Source of the DNA: an uncultured Prevotellaceae bacterium
GTDB lineage: Bacteria; Bacteroidota; Bacteroidia; Bacteroidales; Muribaculaceae
DNA length: 64,000 nt
Reading direction: 5' to 3'
Assembly: GCA_947169265.1 (NCBI GenBank)
Contig: CAMVPC010000012.1
Span: forward strand, 1-64,000
Positions 42,220-51,665 of this stretch are shown piece by piece (within the stretch, counting starts at the first letter, position 1; every line of letters begins with the position of its first letter). Below the pieces are notes generated by a model. The model saw only the letters and a list, made by a program, of their open reading frames with translations, had not been told where the DNA came from and made no database searches. A program made the translations under genes and the position numbers.

Positions 42220-45093
42220 ATGAAACGACTATTACTGATTTTCATGGCCGCGACGATGGCCATGGCAGCAGTGGCCGAACCAGCACACCCCGAGCCCTGC
42301 CAGGTCACCAACGCCGACGGTACCACGGTGACCATCAAGCTGGTGGGCGACGAGTTCTACCACTTCAACACTACCACCGACGGCTATACCGTGCTACGCG
42401 ACGCGAAAGGCAACTATGTGTATGCCGAACGCCGCGACGGACGCCTCGTGCCCACTACCGTGGTGGCCCACGACGCGCCACAACGAACCGCCGACGAGCT
42501 GGCGCTGCTCAGCACCCTGGCCAAGCACATGACCGACAAGCAGGCCGTGGACGGCAGCAAGCAGGCACGCGCGCGCCGCGACACGCGCATGCGCGCCGAG
42601 CGCAGCTTCGACCCGAGCAAGTTCCGCGGGCTGGTGATTCTGGTGAACTTCAGCGACCGCAAGTTTGTGCGCGGCGACGTCAAGAACTTCTTCACGCGCC
42701 TACTCAACGAAAAGAACTACAGCGGCTACACCAACGAAGACGGCAGCTACACCTACTACGGCAGCAACTTCACGGGTAGCGTGAGCGACTACTTCAGCGA
42801 CAACACGATGGACCAGTTCACGCCGCAATTCGACGTGGTGGGTCCCATTGATGTGGACGCCTCGTGCATGCAGGAAAACGGCACTGCGGCTTTCTCTGAG
42901 GTCTTCAAGCAAGCGGTGACAAAAGCCGACGCCCAAATCGACTTCTCACAGTACGACAACGACCATGACGGCGTCATCGACCTCATCTACTTCATCGCCG
43001 CCGGATTCGGCTCGAGTTACTCGGGCAACAACAGCCAGTACCTGTGGCCCCACGCTTACTATCTGTGGGGCGACAACGTGAGCGCCGTCGACGGCGTGTG
43101 GCCCGGCCGCTATGCCTGCTCGGTGGAATTCTACGGCTGGGAGAGCAACAACAACTACACGCACGACGGCATAGGCACCATCTGCCACGAATTCAGCCAC
43201 TGCCTGGGCTTGCCCGACCTCTACGACACCGACTATGCCGACAACGGACAAAGCCTGCACCCGGGTGAATGGGATATCATGGCCGGCGGCGGACACCTCA
43301 ACTTCTCGCGCTGCCCGGCCGGCTACAGCCTCTACGACCGCTACGCCACAGGCTTTGCCAATCCACCTGTCATCACCCAGACGGGCGACTACACGCTCAA
43401 CCCCATCGGCACGTCAAACGATGGCTACATCATCCTCACGCCCAACGCCAACGAGAAATTCCTGCTTGAGAACCGGCAACGACGCACCAAGTGGGACACT
43501 TACTTGCCCGGCGACGGCATGCTCGTGGCACGAATGGACTCGACCAACGCCCAAGTGTGGCAGAACAACAAAGTTAATTGTAACCCGTCGCACAACTACT
43601 ACGAGCTGGTGAGAGCAGGCCAGAACACCTCGGGCAACAGCAGCAGCGACCCCTTCCCGGGCACAAAGAATGTTACCACGCTCTACGGTAACGACGCCGA
43701 CGTTCCCAACCTGCTCACGTGGGATAAGCAAACCAACGATTTCACGCTCGAGCAAATCGCGATGAACAACGGCGTAATCTCGTTCACCGTGGGACGAACC
43801 CAGCCCCCTCTGAGCGTTATCGAGGATTTTGAGCGTATGCCTCTCGGCGCGACCGATAACGAGAAAAACGTGCCGGGCAACTTCACCCTGTGGTCATTCG
43901 TCAACAGCAAGGTGGTGGCGCCGGGCAGTGAGCTGTGCAACGGCGAGCACGCCGTGGAAATGATTAAACCCAGCGGCATAGAAATGGTATCGCCATGTCC
44001 TTACAAGGTGAACCACATCTCCTACACCGCCCACAACGCGTCTACCCTGTCGGCAACATTCTCCTTACAATACAGCACCGATAACGGCACCACATGGACA
44101 ACAGTGAACAACAGCTCGACAACCATCAGCCCTAACAGCTCAAAAACGGTGAGCAACAGGGTGGAGATTGACGAGCCCGCATTGTTCAGGCTCGCCATGA
44201 GCGGCGGCAGCAAGACGAAACCCGTCTATGTTGACGACATCACGTTCTACTACCGCAACACGTTCGAGGCCACCGACTACCCGCTCGTCGTGGGCGATGT
44301 GCAGGTGAACAACTTCAACGCCGCGCGCGTGCTGGGCGACGGCATCACCGGCGTGGTGAGCTACGACCCCGAGAGCAAAACGCTCACGCTCGATGGCGCC
44401 ACCATCAACGGCACCACGCACGGTATCGCCAGCGAGGTGAACGACCTCATCATCAACGTGGTGGGTGAAAACACGGTCAACAGCGCCGATGCCGTGGGCG
44501 ACTACTGCATCGACTTGAGCAAGGCCACCACCATCACCGGCAACGGCACCCTTAACGCCTACGGCTACCGTGGCGTGCAGATGAGCGGCCAAGAGGCGAC
44601 GATGCTCACCGTGGGCGGCAACGTGACGCTCGTGGCCGAAGGCAAACAAATCGGTTTGGCCGGATTTTCCAAGGTGCGCACCCGAATTCTCATCGATTAT
44701 TATTCCACGCTCAAGGTAAAAGAGAATGCCACCATCCGCACGGTGGGGCACACAAGCTACACCACCATCGACTGGCTCGACATGATTCTCGAGGACGGCC
44801 ACGCGATTACCGCCCCCGAGGGCGCCTTCTTCGACACCAACATCAACCGCATCGCCGTGCCTTACGGCGAATATAACGAGATGGTTGACAAGTGGGTCGT
44901 CATCGAAAATCCGAACGCCCACCCGGTCGGCGACGTGAACGGCGACAACGTGGTGAGCGGCGCCGACGTGACCGCTCTCTACGGCTTCCTGCTCGAAGGC
45001 AAGGAAGTAAATGGTAATGCCGACGTGAGCGGCGACGGCATCATCAGCGGCTCCGACGTGACCGCCCTTTACAACATTTTACTCGCGCAATAA
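42220..45093 (+). CDS. Secreted M6-family-like metalloprotease with dockerin-like repeats
   Basis: A 957-residue exported protease resembling the M6 (immune inhibitor A) family. Signal peptide: LLLIFMAATMAMAAVAEP. An N-terminal pro-like region (TTTDGYTVLRDAKGNYVYAE) precedes the catalytic domain, in which the zinc motif is HEFSHCLGLPD (H323, E324, H327), followed by GEWDIMAGG. A jelly-roll-like domain (DFERMPLGATDNEKNVPG, ~530-690) and a carbohydrate-binding-like beta domain follow. Two dockerin-like repeats close the protein at ~904-957 (GDVNGDNVVSGADVTALYGF and ADVSGDGIISGSDVTALYN). The start at 42220 begins the signal peptide; the frame runs back into ispG. No T9SS signal is seen. Confidence 0.9.
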   Translation: MKRLLLIFMAATMAMAAVAEPAHPEPCQVTNADGTTVTIKLVGDEFYHFNTTTDGYTVLRDAKGNYVYAERRDGRLVPTTVVAHDAPQRTADELALLSTLAKHMTDKQAVDGSKQARARRDTRMRAERSFDPSKFRGLVILVNFSDRKFVRGDVKNFFTRLLNEKNYSGYTNEDGSYTYYGSNFTGSVSDYFSDNTMDQFTPQFDVVGPIDVDASCMQENGTAAFSEVFKQAVTKADAQIDFSQYDNDHDGVIDLIYFIAAGFGSSYSGNNSQYLWPHAYYLWGDNVSAVDGVWPGRYACSVEFYGWESNNNYTHDGIGTICHEFSHCLGLPDLYDTDYADNGQSLHPGEWDIMAGGGHLNFSRCPAGYSLYDRYATGFANPPVITQTGDYTLNPIGTSNDGYIILTPNANEKFLLENRQRRTKWDTYLPGDGMLVARMDSTNAQVWQNNKVNCNPSHNYYELVRAGQNTSGNSSSDPFPGTKNVTTLYGNDADVPNLLTWDKQTNDFTLEQIAMNNGVISFTVGRTQPPLSVIEDFERMPLGATDNEKNVPGNFTLWSFVNSKVVAPGSELCNGEHAVEMIKPSGIEMVSPCPYKVNHISYTAHNASTLSATFSLQYSTDNGTTWTTVNNSSTTISPNSSKTVSNRVEIDEPALFRLAMSGGSKTKPVYVDDITFYYRNTFEATDYPLVVGDVQVNNFNAARVLGDGITGVVSYDPESKTLTLDGATINGTTHGIASEVNDLIINVVGENTVNSADAVGDYCIDLSKATTITGNGTLNAYGYRGVQMSGQEATMLTVGGNVTLVAEGKQIGLAGFSKVRTRILIDYYSTLKVKENATIRTVGHTSYTTIDWLDMILEDGHAITAPEGAFFDTNINRIAVPYGEYNEMVDKWVVIENPNAHPVGDVNGDNVVSGADVTALYGFLLEGKEVNGNADVSGDGIISGSDVTALYNILLAQ

Positions 45094-45097
45094 CGCC

Positions 45098-46486
45098 ATG
45101 ACCGCAAGGCGGCTCAATAACGACTTCGTGGCCTCGCTCGACGGGTTCCTGCCCGCCGGCGAGGCCCACGAGCTTGTGGCCGCACTCAGCGGCAGCGCGC
45201 CCACGGTGAGCGTCAGGCTCAACATCGGCAAGGGCGGTGCGCCGGCACCCGGGGCGGCGCGCGTGCCGTGGTGCCCGCCGGGCATGTATCTCGACGAACG
45301 CGCGGCCTTCACTTTCGACCCGCATTTTCACGCGGGCCGCTACTATGTGCAGGACGCCTCGTCGATGTTCTTTTATCATGTCATCAAGCAACTGGTGAAG
45401 GCCCCTGTGGCTTACCTCGACTTGTGTGCCGCGCCCGGCGGCAAAACCACGACGGCAATCGACGCGCTTCCCGCAGGCTCGCTTGTGGTGGCTAACGAGG
45501 TGGTGCCGCAACGCGCCCTCGCGCTGCGCGATAACGTGGCGCGATGGGGCTACCCCGGCACCGTCGTCACGCGCGCCATGCCCGCCGCGATAGGTACCCT
45601 CGGGCCTCTCTTCGACGTGGTGGCCGCCGACGTGCCTTGCAGCGGCGAGGGCATGATGCGCAAGGACGAGGAGGCCGCGCGACAGTGGTCACCGGCGCTC
45701 GTGGCGCAGTGTGCCGAGCGTCAACGCGGCATCGTGGCCGACATTTGGCCGGCGCTCAAGCCTGGCGGACTCCTCATCTACTCCACCTGCACCTTCAACC
45801 GCCACGAAAACGAGGAAATCCTCGACCTGCTCATCGACACGCTCGGGGCCGAACCGGTGGCCGTCGAAACGCCGCACGAGTGGGGCATCGCCGGCGGCAT
45901 CGACACGCCGCACCCCTGCCACCACTTTTTCCCGCACCGCACACGCGGCGAAGGCCTCTTTGTGGCCGTCGTGCGCAAGCCAGCCGGCGCAGTCGCGCCG
46001 CAGCGTGCCTCCAAGGGCGGTGGTAAAACGCCGCCGTTCCCCCAGGCGATGGAATGGCTCAGCAATCCCGAGCAGTTCGCGATGCGCCTCAAGGACGACA
46101 CCATCTACGCCATTCCGCGCGGTTGGGAACCGCTCATCCACTTGATTGAAAAGAAAATACCCGTGCTTGCGATGGGCGTCGAAACGGCCACCGTAAAAGG
46201 ACGGAAAATCATGCCCGCGCACGGCCTCGCCCTCTCAACGGCGCTACGGGCCGACGCCTTTCCCACGCGCGGCGTGGACTATGCCACCGCCCTCGCCTTC
46301 CTGCGCGGCGAGAGTCTCGTTGTCGAGGCTCCACGCGGCCCCGTGCTACTGGCTTATGAAGGCTCACCGCTGGGCTTCGTCAACAACCTGGGCAATCGCG
46401 CCAACAACCTCTATCCCAAGCCCCTGCGCATCCTCAACGCGCACAATCCCTCCACCCCACCCCAAGTCATCATCCCCAATCCTTGA
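45098..46486 (+). CDS. RsmF/NOL1-NOP2-Sun family RNA cytosine-5 methyltransferase
   Basis: A 462-residue SAM-dependent methyltransferase of the NOL1/NOP2/Sun family. SAM-binding segments YLDLCAAPGGKTT and VANEVVPQRALALRDNVARWG are present, as are the two catalytic Cys motifs AADVPCSGEGMMRK and GGLLIYSTCTFNRHENEEI. The C-terminal part (~280-462) has the RsmF-type PUA-like extension (PQAMEWLSNPEQFAMRL ... ALSTALRADAFPTRGVDYATALAFL). It probably makes m5C in rRNA or tRNA. It begins 4 bases after the protease stop and overlaps nothing; a small gene follows 2 bases later. Confidence 0.93.
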   Translation: MTARRLNNDFVASLDGFLPAGEAHELVAALSGSAPTVSVRLNIGKGGAPAPGAARVPWCPPGMYLDERAAFTFDPHFHAGRYYVQDASSMFFYHVIKQLVKAPVAYLDLCAAPGGKTTTAIDALPAGSLVVANEVVPQRALALRDNVARWGYPGTVVTRAMPAAIGTLGPLFDVVAADVPCSGEGMMRKDEEAARQWSPALVAQCAERQRGIVADIWPALKPGGLLIYSTCTFNRHENEEILDLLIDTLGAEPVAVETPHEWGIAGGIDTPHPCHHFFPHRTRGEGLFVAVVRKPAGAVAPQRASKGGGKTPPFPQAMEWLSNPEQFAMRLKDDTIYAIPRGWEPLIHLIEKKIPVLAMGVETATVKGRKIMPAHGLALSTALRADAFPTRGVDYATALAFLRGESLVVEAPRGPVLLAYEGSPLGFVNNLGNRANNLYPKPLRILNAHNPSTPPQVIIPNP

Positions 46487-46488
46487 TT

Positions 46489-46731
46489 ATGGAAAAAGAA
46501 AGCGAAATTTACAAGGAACATCTCGCCGAACAAGAAAAGCGAAAGGCCGCCAAAGAGCGTGAGCTCGAGCGAAAGCAACAGGCGCGGCTGCAACGCGCGC
46601 TCATCGCCGCCGTGTTGCTCGTCCTGGGACTCGCGGCAATCGTCGTTTATCAATATGTGCGGCAAGACGAGGCCGACGCGACCCGCGACAAAGGCCGTAT
46701 CGAAAACGTCGCCCCGCCCACGGCTCATTGA
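46489..46731 (+). CDS. Small coiled-coil membrane protein, unknown function
   Basis: An 80-residue protein: a highly charged helix (EIYKEHLAEQEKRKAAKERELERKQQ), one transmembrane segment (ALIAAVLLVLGLAAIVVYQYV) and a short polar tail. The order suggests a cytoplasmic helical N-terminus with a single membrane anchor. I do not recognise the family. The ATG at 46489 lies 2 bases after the methyltransferase stop, so it is translated from the same mRNA. Confidence 0.75.
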   Translation: MEKESEIYKEHLAEQEKRKAAKERELERKQQARLQRALIAAVLLVLGLAAIVVYQYVRQDEADATRDKGRIENVAPPTAH

Positions 46732-46774
46732 TTTTTAACTCACAACACAACATCTTATCTTATTAGTTCATATT

Positions 46775-47935
46775 ATGAAACGTTTTTTTGTGTTTTTGGG
46801 CTGCTTTGCCGTTTTTACCGCGGCTTTCGCCCAGCAGGCGCTGGGACAGCGCCCCAAGGTACAATCGCCCGTTGTACACGACGACGGCACGGTGACCTTC
46901 AACTTCTACGACCCCACGGCGCAACAAGTGAGCGTCACGGGCGACTTTGAGGAAATCCACCCGTCCACGCTACCCATGACGCGGCAAGAGAACGGCGTGT
47001 GGACAGTGACCACGCGGCCCCTCAACGCCGAGCTGTACTCTTACAGCCTGAATGTGGACGGCCAGCGCGTCATCGACCCGAGCAACAGCTATGTGAACCG
47101 CGACATTTCCACCCTGAGCAACATCTTCATCGTCACGAAAAACAGCGGCGACAAGGGCCACCTGTATCAAGTGAACGACGTGCCCCATGGCACCTTGAGC
47201 CGCGTGTGGTACAACAGTCCCACCCTGGGCAAGCAACGCCGCATGACGGTTTACCTGCCCGCGGCTTACGACGGTACGCGGCGGTTTCCCGTGCTCTATC
47301 TGCTGCACGGCCACGGCGGCGACGAGACGGCATGGAGCGACCTGGGCCGCGCCTCGCAAATCATGGACAACCTCATCGCCGGGGGCAAAGCCGTGCCCAT
47401 GATAGTGGTGATGCCCAACGGCAACCCCACGTGTGACGCGGCACCCGGCTGGTGGCACGAAGGAATGTACACGCCCGACGGCAACGCCTTCAACGAGCGC
47501 GGCGCCAAGGCCACCATGGAAGAAAGCTTCATGGACATCGTCAACTACATCGACAGCCATTATCGCACCGACGCCCGTCGCGAAGCGCGCGCCGTGGCGG
47601 GACTATCGATGGGCGGCGGTCACACTTTTGGCATCGCGCGGCTCTACCCCGAGTCGTTCGACTACTACGGACTCATGTCGGCCGCGGCACGATTGCGGCC
47701 CGGCGACGCCGTGTTCGACAGCCAGATGGCGCGCCTGTTCGCCTCGAAGCCCAAGCTCTACTGGATAGCCATCGGCAAGGAAGACTTCCTGATGAATATG
47801 AACGTCGAGTTGCGCAAGTACCTCGACAACAATCGTTTCTCCTACGAATACTACGAGAACGACGGCGGCCACCTGTGGCGCAACTGGCGCATCTACCTCA
47901 CGCTTTTCGCCCAGCGCCTTTTTCAAGACTTGTAG
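46775..47935 (+). CDS. Secreted CE1-like esterase with N-terminal glycan-binding-type domain
   Basis: A 386-residue exported protein. A signal peptide (MKRFFVFLGCFAVFTAAFAQ) is followed by an early-set/CBM48-like domain at ~25-110 (DGTVTFNFYDPTAQQVSVTG ... YSYSLNVDGQRVIDPSN), then a CE1-type alpha/beta-hydrolase domain: TVYLPAAYDGTRRFPVLYLLHGHG, VAGLSMGGGHTFGIARLYPESF with the nucleophile Ser, and NDGGHLWRNWRIYL with the catalytic His. This two-domain layout is typical of Bacteroidales xylan, feruloyl and related esterases. It is not inside a recognisable polysaccharide locus here, so the substrate is open. Confidence 0.9.
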   Translation: MKRFFVFLGCFAVFTAAFAQQALGQRPKVQSPVVHDDGTVTFNFYDPTAQQVSVTGDFEEIHPSTLPMTRQENGVWTVTTRPLNAELYSYSLNVDGQRVIDPSNSYVNRDISTLSNIFIVTKNSGDKGHLYQVNDVPHGTLSRVWYNSPTLGKQRRMTVYLPAAYDGTRRFPVLYLLHGHGGDETAWSDLGRASQIMDNLIAGGKAVPMIVVMPNGNPTCDAAPGWWHEGMYTPDGNAFNERGAKATMEESFMDIVNYIDSHYRTDARREARAVAGLSMGGGHTFGIARLYPESFDYYGLMSAAARLRPGDAVFDSQMARLFASKPKLYWIAIGKEDFLMNMNVELRKYLDNNRFSYEYYENDGGHLWRNWRIYLTLFAQRLFQDL

Positions 47936-48097
47936 CACCCCACGACGCGTAGGCGCGCAGGCGCTTGAGGCCCCCAAGGCGTGGGACATCCGCATCCGTC
48001 ACGGCAGACGGGCCCCAAAGGCAGCCGACACGGGCGCCGTTGACCCTACATATTTACCCCCATTTTCAGCAGTTCACTTGAAAATGTGGGGTTAAAT
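47936..48097. other. Intergenic region before hppA
   Basis: No gene seen. The left half is GC-rich (GCGTAGGCGCGCAGGCGCTT) and may hold a weak 3' hairpin of the esterase gene. The right half is AT-rich promoter DNA. Confidence 0.4.
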
Positions 48098-48128
48098 TTT
48101 GTTATTTGAGCCAAAAGTATTAATTTTG
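48098..48128 (+). promoter_or_regulatory. Promoter for hppA
   Basis: TTTG (48098-48101), a 19-base spacer and TAATTTTG (48121-48128) match both consensus boxes. Leader of ~67 bases to the ATG. Confidence 0.72.
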
Positions 48129-48201
48129 GAGGTTTGAACGTCATTAACACCGCTTAAGACTAAAAACATAACATAACCTATTTAACAACTATTAAGACGA
48201 A

Positions 48202-50589
48202 ATGAAAAAGTTATTGACCGCATTTTCAATGCTTTCACTTCCCGCCACCCTACTGGCGAGCGAAGCCGACCTGAAGATGCCCGAGAACTTCAGCAGCCAG
48301 GCTTCGGTACTCTATTGGGGCTTCGCCGTAGTGGTGTTGGGCCTCATTTTTGGCTTCTGGCAGTTCCTGCGCGTAAAAAAATTAAAATCCCACGCCTCAA
48401 TGCTCGAGATTGGTGATGTGATTTTCAAGACATGCTCCACCTATCTCAAGCAGCAGGGCAAATTTTTAGGGATTTTATTCTTGTTTATTGGCGCGGCCGT
48501 AGTTCTCTACTTCGGGTTGCTGAGCAAGATGGCCGCCGGTGAGGTGGTGCTGATTCTCATGTGGACCGTGATAGGCGTGCTCGGCTCCTATGCCGTGGCC
48601 TGGTTCGGTGTTCGCATGAACACGTTAGCCAACGCGCGCATGGCGTTTGCCTCGCTTCGCCGCCGTCCGCTCGACCTGCTCAACATTCCGTTGACGGCCG
48701 GCATGAGCATCGGCATCGTGCTCATTTGCGTGGAATTGGTCCTGATGCTTGTCATCCTCCTCTTCATGGGTGACCTGGCAGGCGCTTGCTTTATCGGTTT
48801 CGCTATCGGTGAGAGCCTCGGCGCCAGCGCATTGCGCATCGCCGGTGGTATCTTCACCAAGATTGCCGACATCGGCAGCGACCTGATGAAGGTGGTGTTC
48901 AAGATTGGCGAGGACGACCCGCGCAACCCGGGTGTGATTGCCGACTGCACCGGCGACAATGCCGGCGACAGCATCGGCCCCACCGCCGACGGCTTTGAGA
49001 CCTACGGCGTGACCGGTGTGGCCCTCGTGTCGTTCATCCTGCTGGCCGTGCCACCCCAATTCCAGGTGAGCCTGCTGGTATGGATTTTCGTGATGCGCAT
49101 CCTGGGCGTGGTGGCCAGCGTAGTGGCTTATTATATCAATGGCGCCATCTCCAAGGCACGTTACAGCAAGGCCGACGACCTCGACTTTGAGAAACCGCTC
49201 ACCAGTCTGGTGTGGATCACCTCCATCCTGTCGATTATCGCCACCTTCGCCGCCAGCTACTTCCTGCTCAAGGACCTGGGCAACAACTGGTGGCTGGGAC
49301 TTGCCACGATTATCTCGTGTGGCACCCTGGGTGCCGCACTCATCCCCGAGTTCACCAAGCTCTACACGTCGCCCACAAGCGGCCACGTGAAAGAAGTGGT
49401 GAACACCTCGAAGCAGGGCGGTGCCTCGCTCAACATTCTCTCGGGACTCGTGAGCGGAAACTTCGGCAGCTTTTGGACCGGCTTTGTGTTCTTCGCGCTC
49501 ATGCTCCTCGCCTACATGGCCAGCAACTATTTTGACATGAGGGACCTGCTGGGTAACTATCCCGCCATCTTCGCCTTTGGCCTCGTGGCCTTCGGTATGC
49601 TGGGCATGGGTCCGGTGACTATCGCCGTCGACAGCTATGGCCCGGTTACCGACAACGCGCAGAGCGTGTACGAGCTCTCGCTCATCGAGGATGACATCGA
49701 CAAAGCCAAGAGCGACATTGAGAACGAGTTTGGGTTCACACCCGACTTTGAGAAAGCGAAATATTACCTGGAAGCCAACGACGGTGCCGGCAACACCTTC
49801 AAGGCAACAGCTAAGCCCGTGCTCATCGGCACCGCGGTGGCAGGCGCCACGACGATGATTTTCTCGCTCATCCTGCTCATCCAAAAGACCCTCGGTATCG
49901 AGCCCGAGAGCGTGCTCAACCTGTTGAATCCCTACTCAATCCTGGGCTTCATCCTGGGCGGCTGCGTCATCTTCTGGTTCACCGGCTCGAGCATGCAGGC
50001 CGTGACCACGGGCGCCAACCGTGCCGTGGACTTCATCAAGAACAACATCAAGCTCGACGCCAACGCGCCCAAGAAGGCCGACACCAGCAAGAGCCAGGAA
50101 GTGGTGAAGATTTGCACCGAATACGCGCAAAAGGGTATGATTAACATTTTCATCTCCATCTTCTGCTTCGCGCTGGGCTTCGCCTGCCTCTCGTCGCCGG
50201 CAAGCATCGGCGGTAACGCCGCCGTGTGTCTCTTTGTGAGCTACCTTATCTCGATTGCCGTCTTCGGTTTGTTCCAAGCCGTGTTTATGGCCGACGCCGG
50301 CGGCGCGTGGGATAACGCCAAGAAAGTGGTCGAAGTCGATCTCAAGGCCAAGGGCACTCCGCTGCACGACGCCAGCGTGGTGGGCGACACCGTGGGCGAC
50401 CCGTTCAAGGATACCAGCTCGGTGGCGCTGAACCCCATCATCAAGTTCACGACGCTCTTTGGCGTGCTGGCGATGGAAATCGCCATCAGCGAGAGTTTCC
50501 GTGAGATAGCGCCGTGGGCGGGCATCTGCTTTGTGGTCATTGCGCTCTTCTTCGTGTACCGCTCGTTCTACAAGATGAAATCGAAATAA
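48202..50589 (+). CDS. hppA: Membrane-bound ion-pumping pyrophosphatase
   Basis: A 795-residue integral membrane pyrophosphatase with about 16 helices that couples PPi hydrolysis to export of H+ or Na+. Active-site segments are DIGSDLMKVVFKIGEDDPRN (~222), DCTGDNAGDSIGPTADGFE (~247) and, near the C-terminus, DAGGAWDNAKKVVE and HDASVVGDTVGDPFKDTSS. These differ from the classical DVGADLVGKVE and DNVGDNVGD forms, so it belongs to a divergent branch. The segment GNTFKATAK has Lys at residue 534, where K+-dependent enzymes usually have Ala. An N-terminal stretch (MKKLLTAFSMLSLPATLLAS) resembles a signal peptide. It has its own promoter and terminator. Confidence 0.94.
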   Translation: MKKLLTAFSMLSLPATLLASEADLKMPENFSSQASVLYWGFAVVVLGLIFGFWQFLRVKKLKSHASMLEIGDVIFKTCSTYLKQQGKFLGILFLFIGAAVVLYFGLLSKMAAGEVVLILMWTVIGVLGSYAVAWFGVRMNTLANARMAFASLRRRPLDLLNIPLTAGMSIGIVLICVELVLMLVILLFMGDLAGACFIGFAIGESLGASALRIAGGIFTKIADIGSDLMKVVFKIGEDDPRNPGVIADCTGDNAGDSIGPTADGFETYGVTGVALVSFILLAVPPQFQVSLLVWIFVMRILGVVASVVAYYINGAISKARYSKADDLDFEKPLTSLVWITSILSIIATFAASYFLLKDLGNNWWLGLATIISCGTLGAALIPEFTKLYTSPTSGHVKEVVNTSKQGGASLNILSGLVSGNFGSFWTGFVFFALMLLAYMASNYFDMRDLLGNYPAIFAFGLVAFGMLGMGPVTIAVDSYGPVTDNAQSVYELSLIEDDIDKAKSDIENEFGFTPDFEKAKYYLEANDGAGNTFKATAKPVLIGTAVAGATTMIFSLILLIQKTLGIEPESVLNLLNPYSILGFILGGCVIFWFTGSSMQAVTTGANRAVDFIKNNIKLDANAPKKADTSKSQEVVKICTEYAQKGMINIFISIFCFALGFACLSSPASIGGNAAVCLFVSYLISIAVFGLFQAVFMADAGGAWDNAKKVVEVDLKAKGTPLHDASVVGDTVGDPFKDTSSVALNPIIKFTTLFGVLAMEIAISESFREIAPWAGICFVVIALFFVYRSFYKMKSK

Positions 50590-50638
50590 GCGATTCAAGT
50601 TTACTAAGTTTTTTAGTTTGTATATTAATCCTCTTTTT

Positions 50639-50678
50639 AAGCCGCAAGCCTCACCCGCTTGCGGCTTTGTTGTTTTTT
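50639..50678 (+). terminator. Terminator after hppA
   Basis: AAGCCGCAAGC (50639-50649) and GCTTGCGGCTT (50657-50667) form an 11-bp stem followed by TGTTGTTTTTTT. Confidence 0.92.
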
Positions 50679-50681
50679 TAT

Positions 50682-50689
50682 TACCTTTG
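50682..50689 (+). promoter_or_regulatory. Possible -7 element for the amidotransferase gene
   Basis: TACCTTTG fits TAnnTTTG, 30 bases before the ATG at 50720. A CTTG at 50658-50661, within the hppA terminator, is 20 bases upstream. Confidence 0.45.
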
Positions 50690-50719
50690 TGCCATTCACT
50701 CAGGCTTAATGACGAAAAA

Positions 50720-51547
50720 ATGAACAGGATTGCGAGAATTATGATTGTGGCCGTTGCCCTGACAATGGGCATGATGGCCCGGGCACAGGCGCCCGTGATA
50801 GGCATCGCCGCCTCGCCCGGCGAGAGCAGCCAAGCGACAGGGAACGACTATGTGACCGCCGTGACGCGAGCGGGCGGCATACCCGTGTTGATACCTGCCA
50901 GCGACGACCCCGCGCTCATCGAGGCCACACTCGCCCACGTCGACGGCGTGCTCCTCACGGGCGGCGTTGACGTGCACCCGTCTTATTACGGCCAGGAGCC
51001 TCACCCCATGCTGGGCGAGGTGAACGCGCGGCGCGACACGTTCGAGATGCTGCTCATCAAGCGGGCTGTGGAGCGGAAGATGCCCCTGTTCGGGGTGTGT
51101 CGCGGCATGCAGGTTATCAACGTGGCCCTGGGCGGCACGTTGTGGCAAGACATCCCGTCGCAAGTGCCCGGCGCCCTCAACCACCGTGTGGCCGGCGACA
51201 GCCTCGCCATCGGGGCCCACATGGTGACCATCACCCCCGGCACCATGAGCGGGAAAGTGCTGGGCGTCACCTCACTCGCCGTCAACAGCCGTCACCACCA
51301 GGCGGTGCGCGACGTGGCACCGCGGCTACGGGTCACCGGTCACAGCCCCGACGGCATGGCCGAGATGCTCGAGGGCTACCCCGCCCTGCCCATTCTCGCC
51401 GTACAATGGCACCCCGAGAACTTTGTCGCCGCCGGCGACCGTGGGGCCATGCTGCGGTTCTTCACATTCCTCGTGGAGCAAAGCGCGGCGAACCGCGGGC
51501 AATCGCACAGTCACTCATCGGGCTCTCCCACCACTTTCGGTGAATAG
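50720..51547 (+). CDS. Exported class-I glutamine-amidotransferase-like hydrolase (C26)
   Basis: A 275-residue protein of the gamma-glutamyl hydrolase/PuuD-like C26 family. Visible are GVLLTGGVDVHPSYYGQEP, the nucleophile Cys in LFGVCRGMQVINVALGGTLWQD, SRHHQAVRDVAP and the His-Glu pair in ILAVQWHPENF. PuuD-type enzymes cleave gamma-glutamyl amides. Unusually for the family it starts with a clear signal peptide (IMIVAVALTMGMMARAQ), so it should act in the periplasm, perhaps on gamma-glutamyl peptides or peptidoglycan fragments (inference). The frame is open from 50618, through the terminator and promoter, so the ATG at 50720 is chosen. Confidence 0.9.
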   Translation: MNRIARIMIVAVALTMGMMARAQAPVIGIAASPGESSQATGNDYVTAVTRAGGIPVLIPASDDPALIEATLAHVDGVLLTGGVDVHPSYYGQEPHPMLGEVNARRDTFEMLLIKRAVERKMPLFGVCRGMQVINVALGGTLWQDIPSQVPGALNHRVAGDSLAIGAHMVTITPGTMSGKVLGVTSLAVNSRHHQAVRDVAPRLRVTGHSPDGMAEMLEGYPALPILAVQWHPENFVAAGDRGAMLRFFTFLVEQSAANRGQSHSHSSGSPTTFGE

Positions 51548-51593
51548 TATTTCTTTTTTTAATGAAAATGTAACCATATTAAAATAATTTTAT

Positions 51594-51601
51594 TATTTTT
51601 G
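51594..51601 (+). promoter_or_regulatory. Possible -7 element for the SusC/SusD locus
   Basis: TATTTTTG fits TAnnTTTG, 65 bases before the susC-like ATG. No clear -33 TTTG. Confidence 0.45.
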
Positions 51602-51665
51602 TAGTCTTTAACACGCGTTTAGAAAAAGAATATCAAAGTCATTCAATAATTAAAACAACCGTTCA

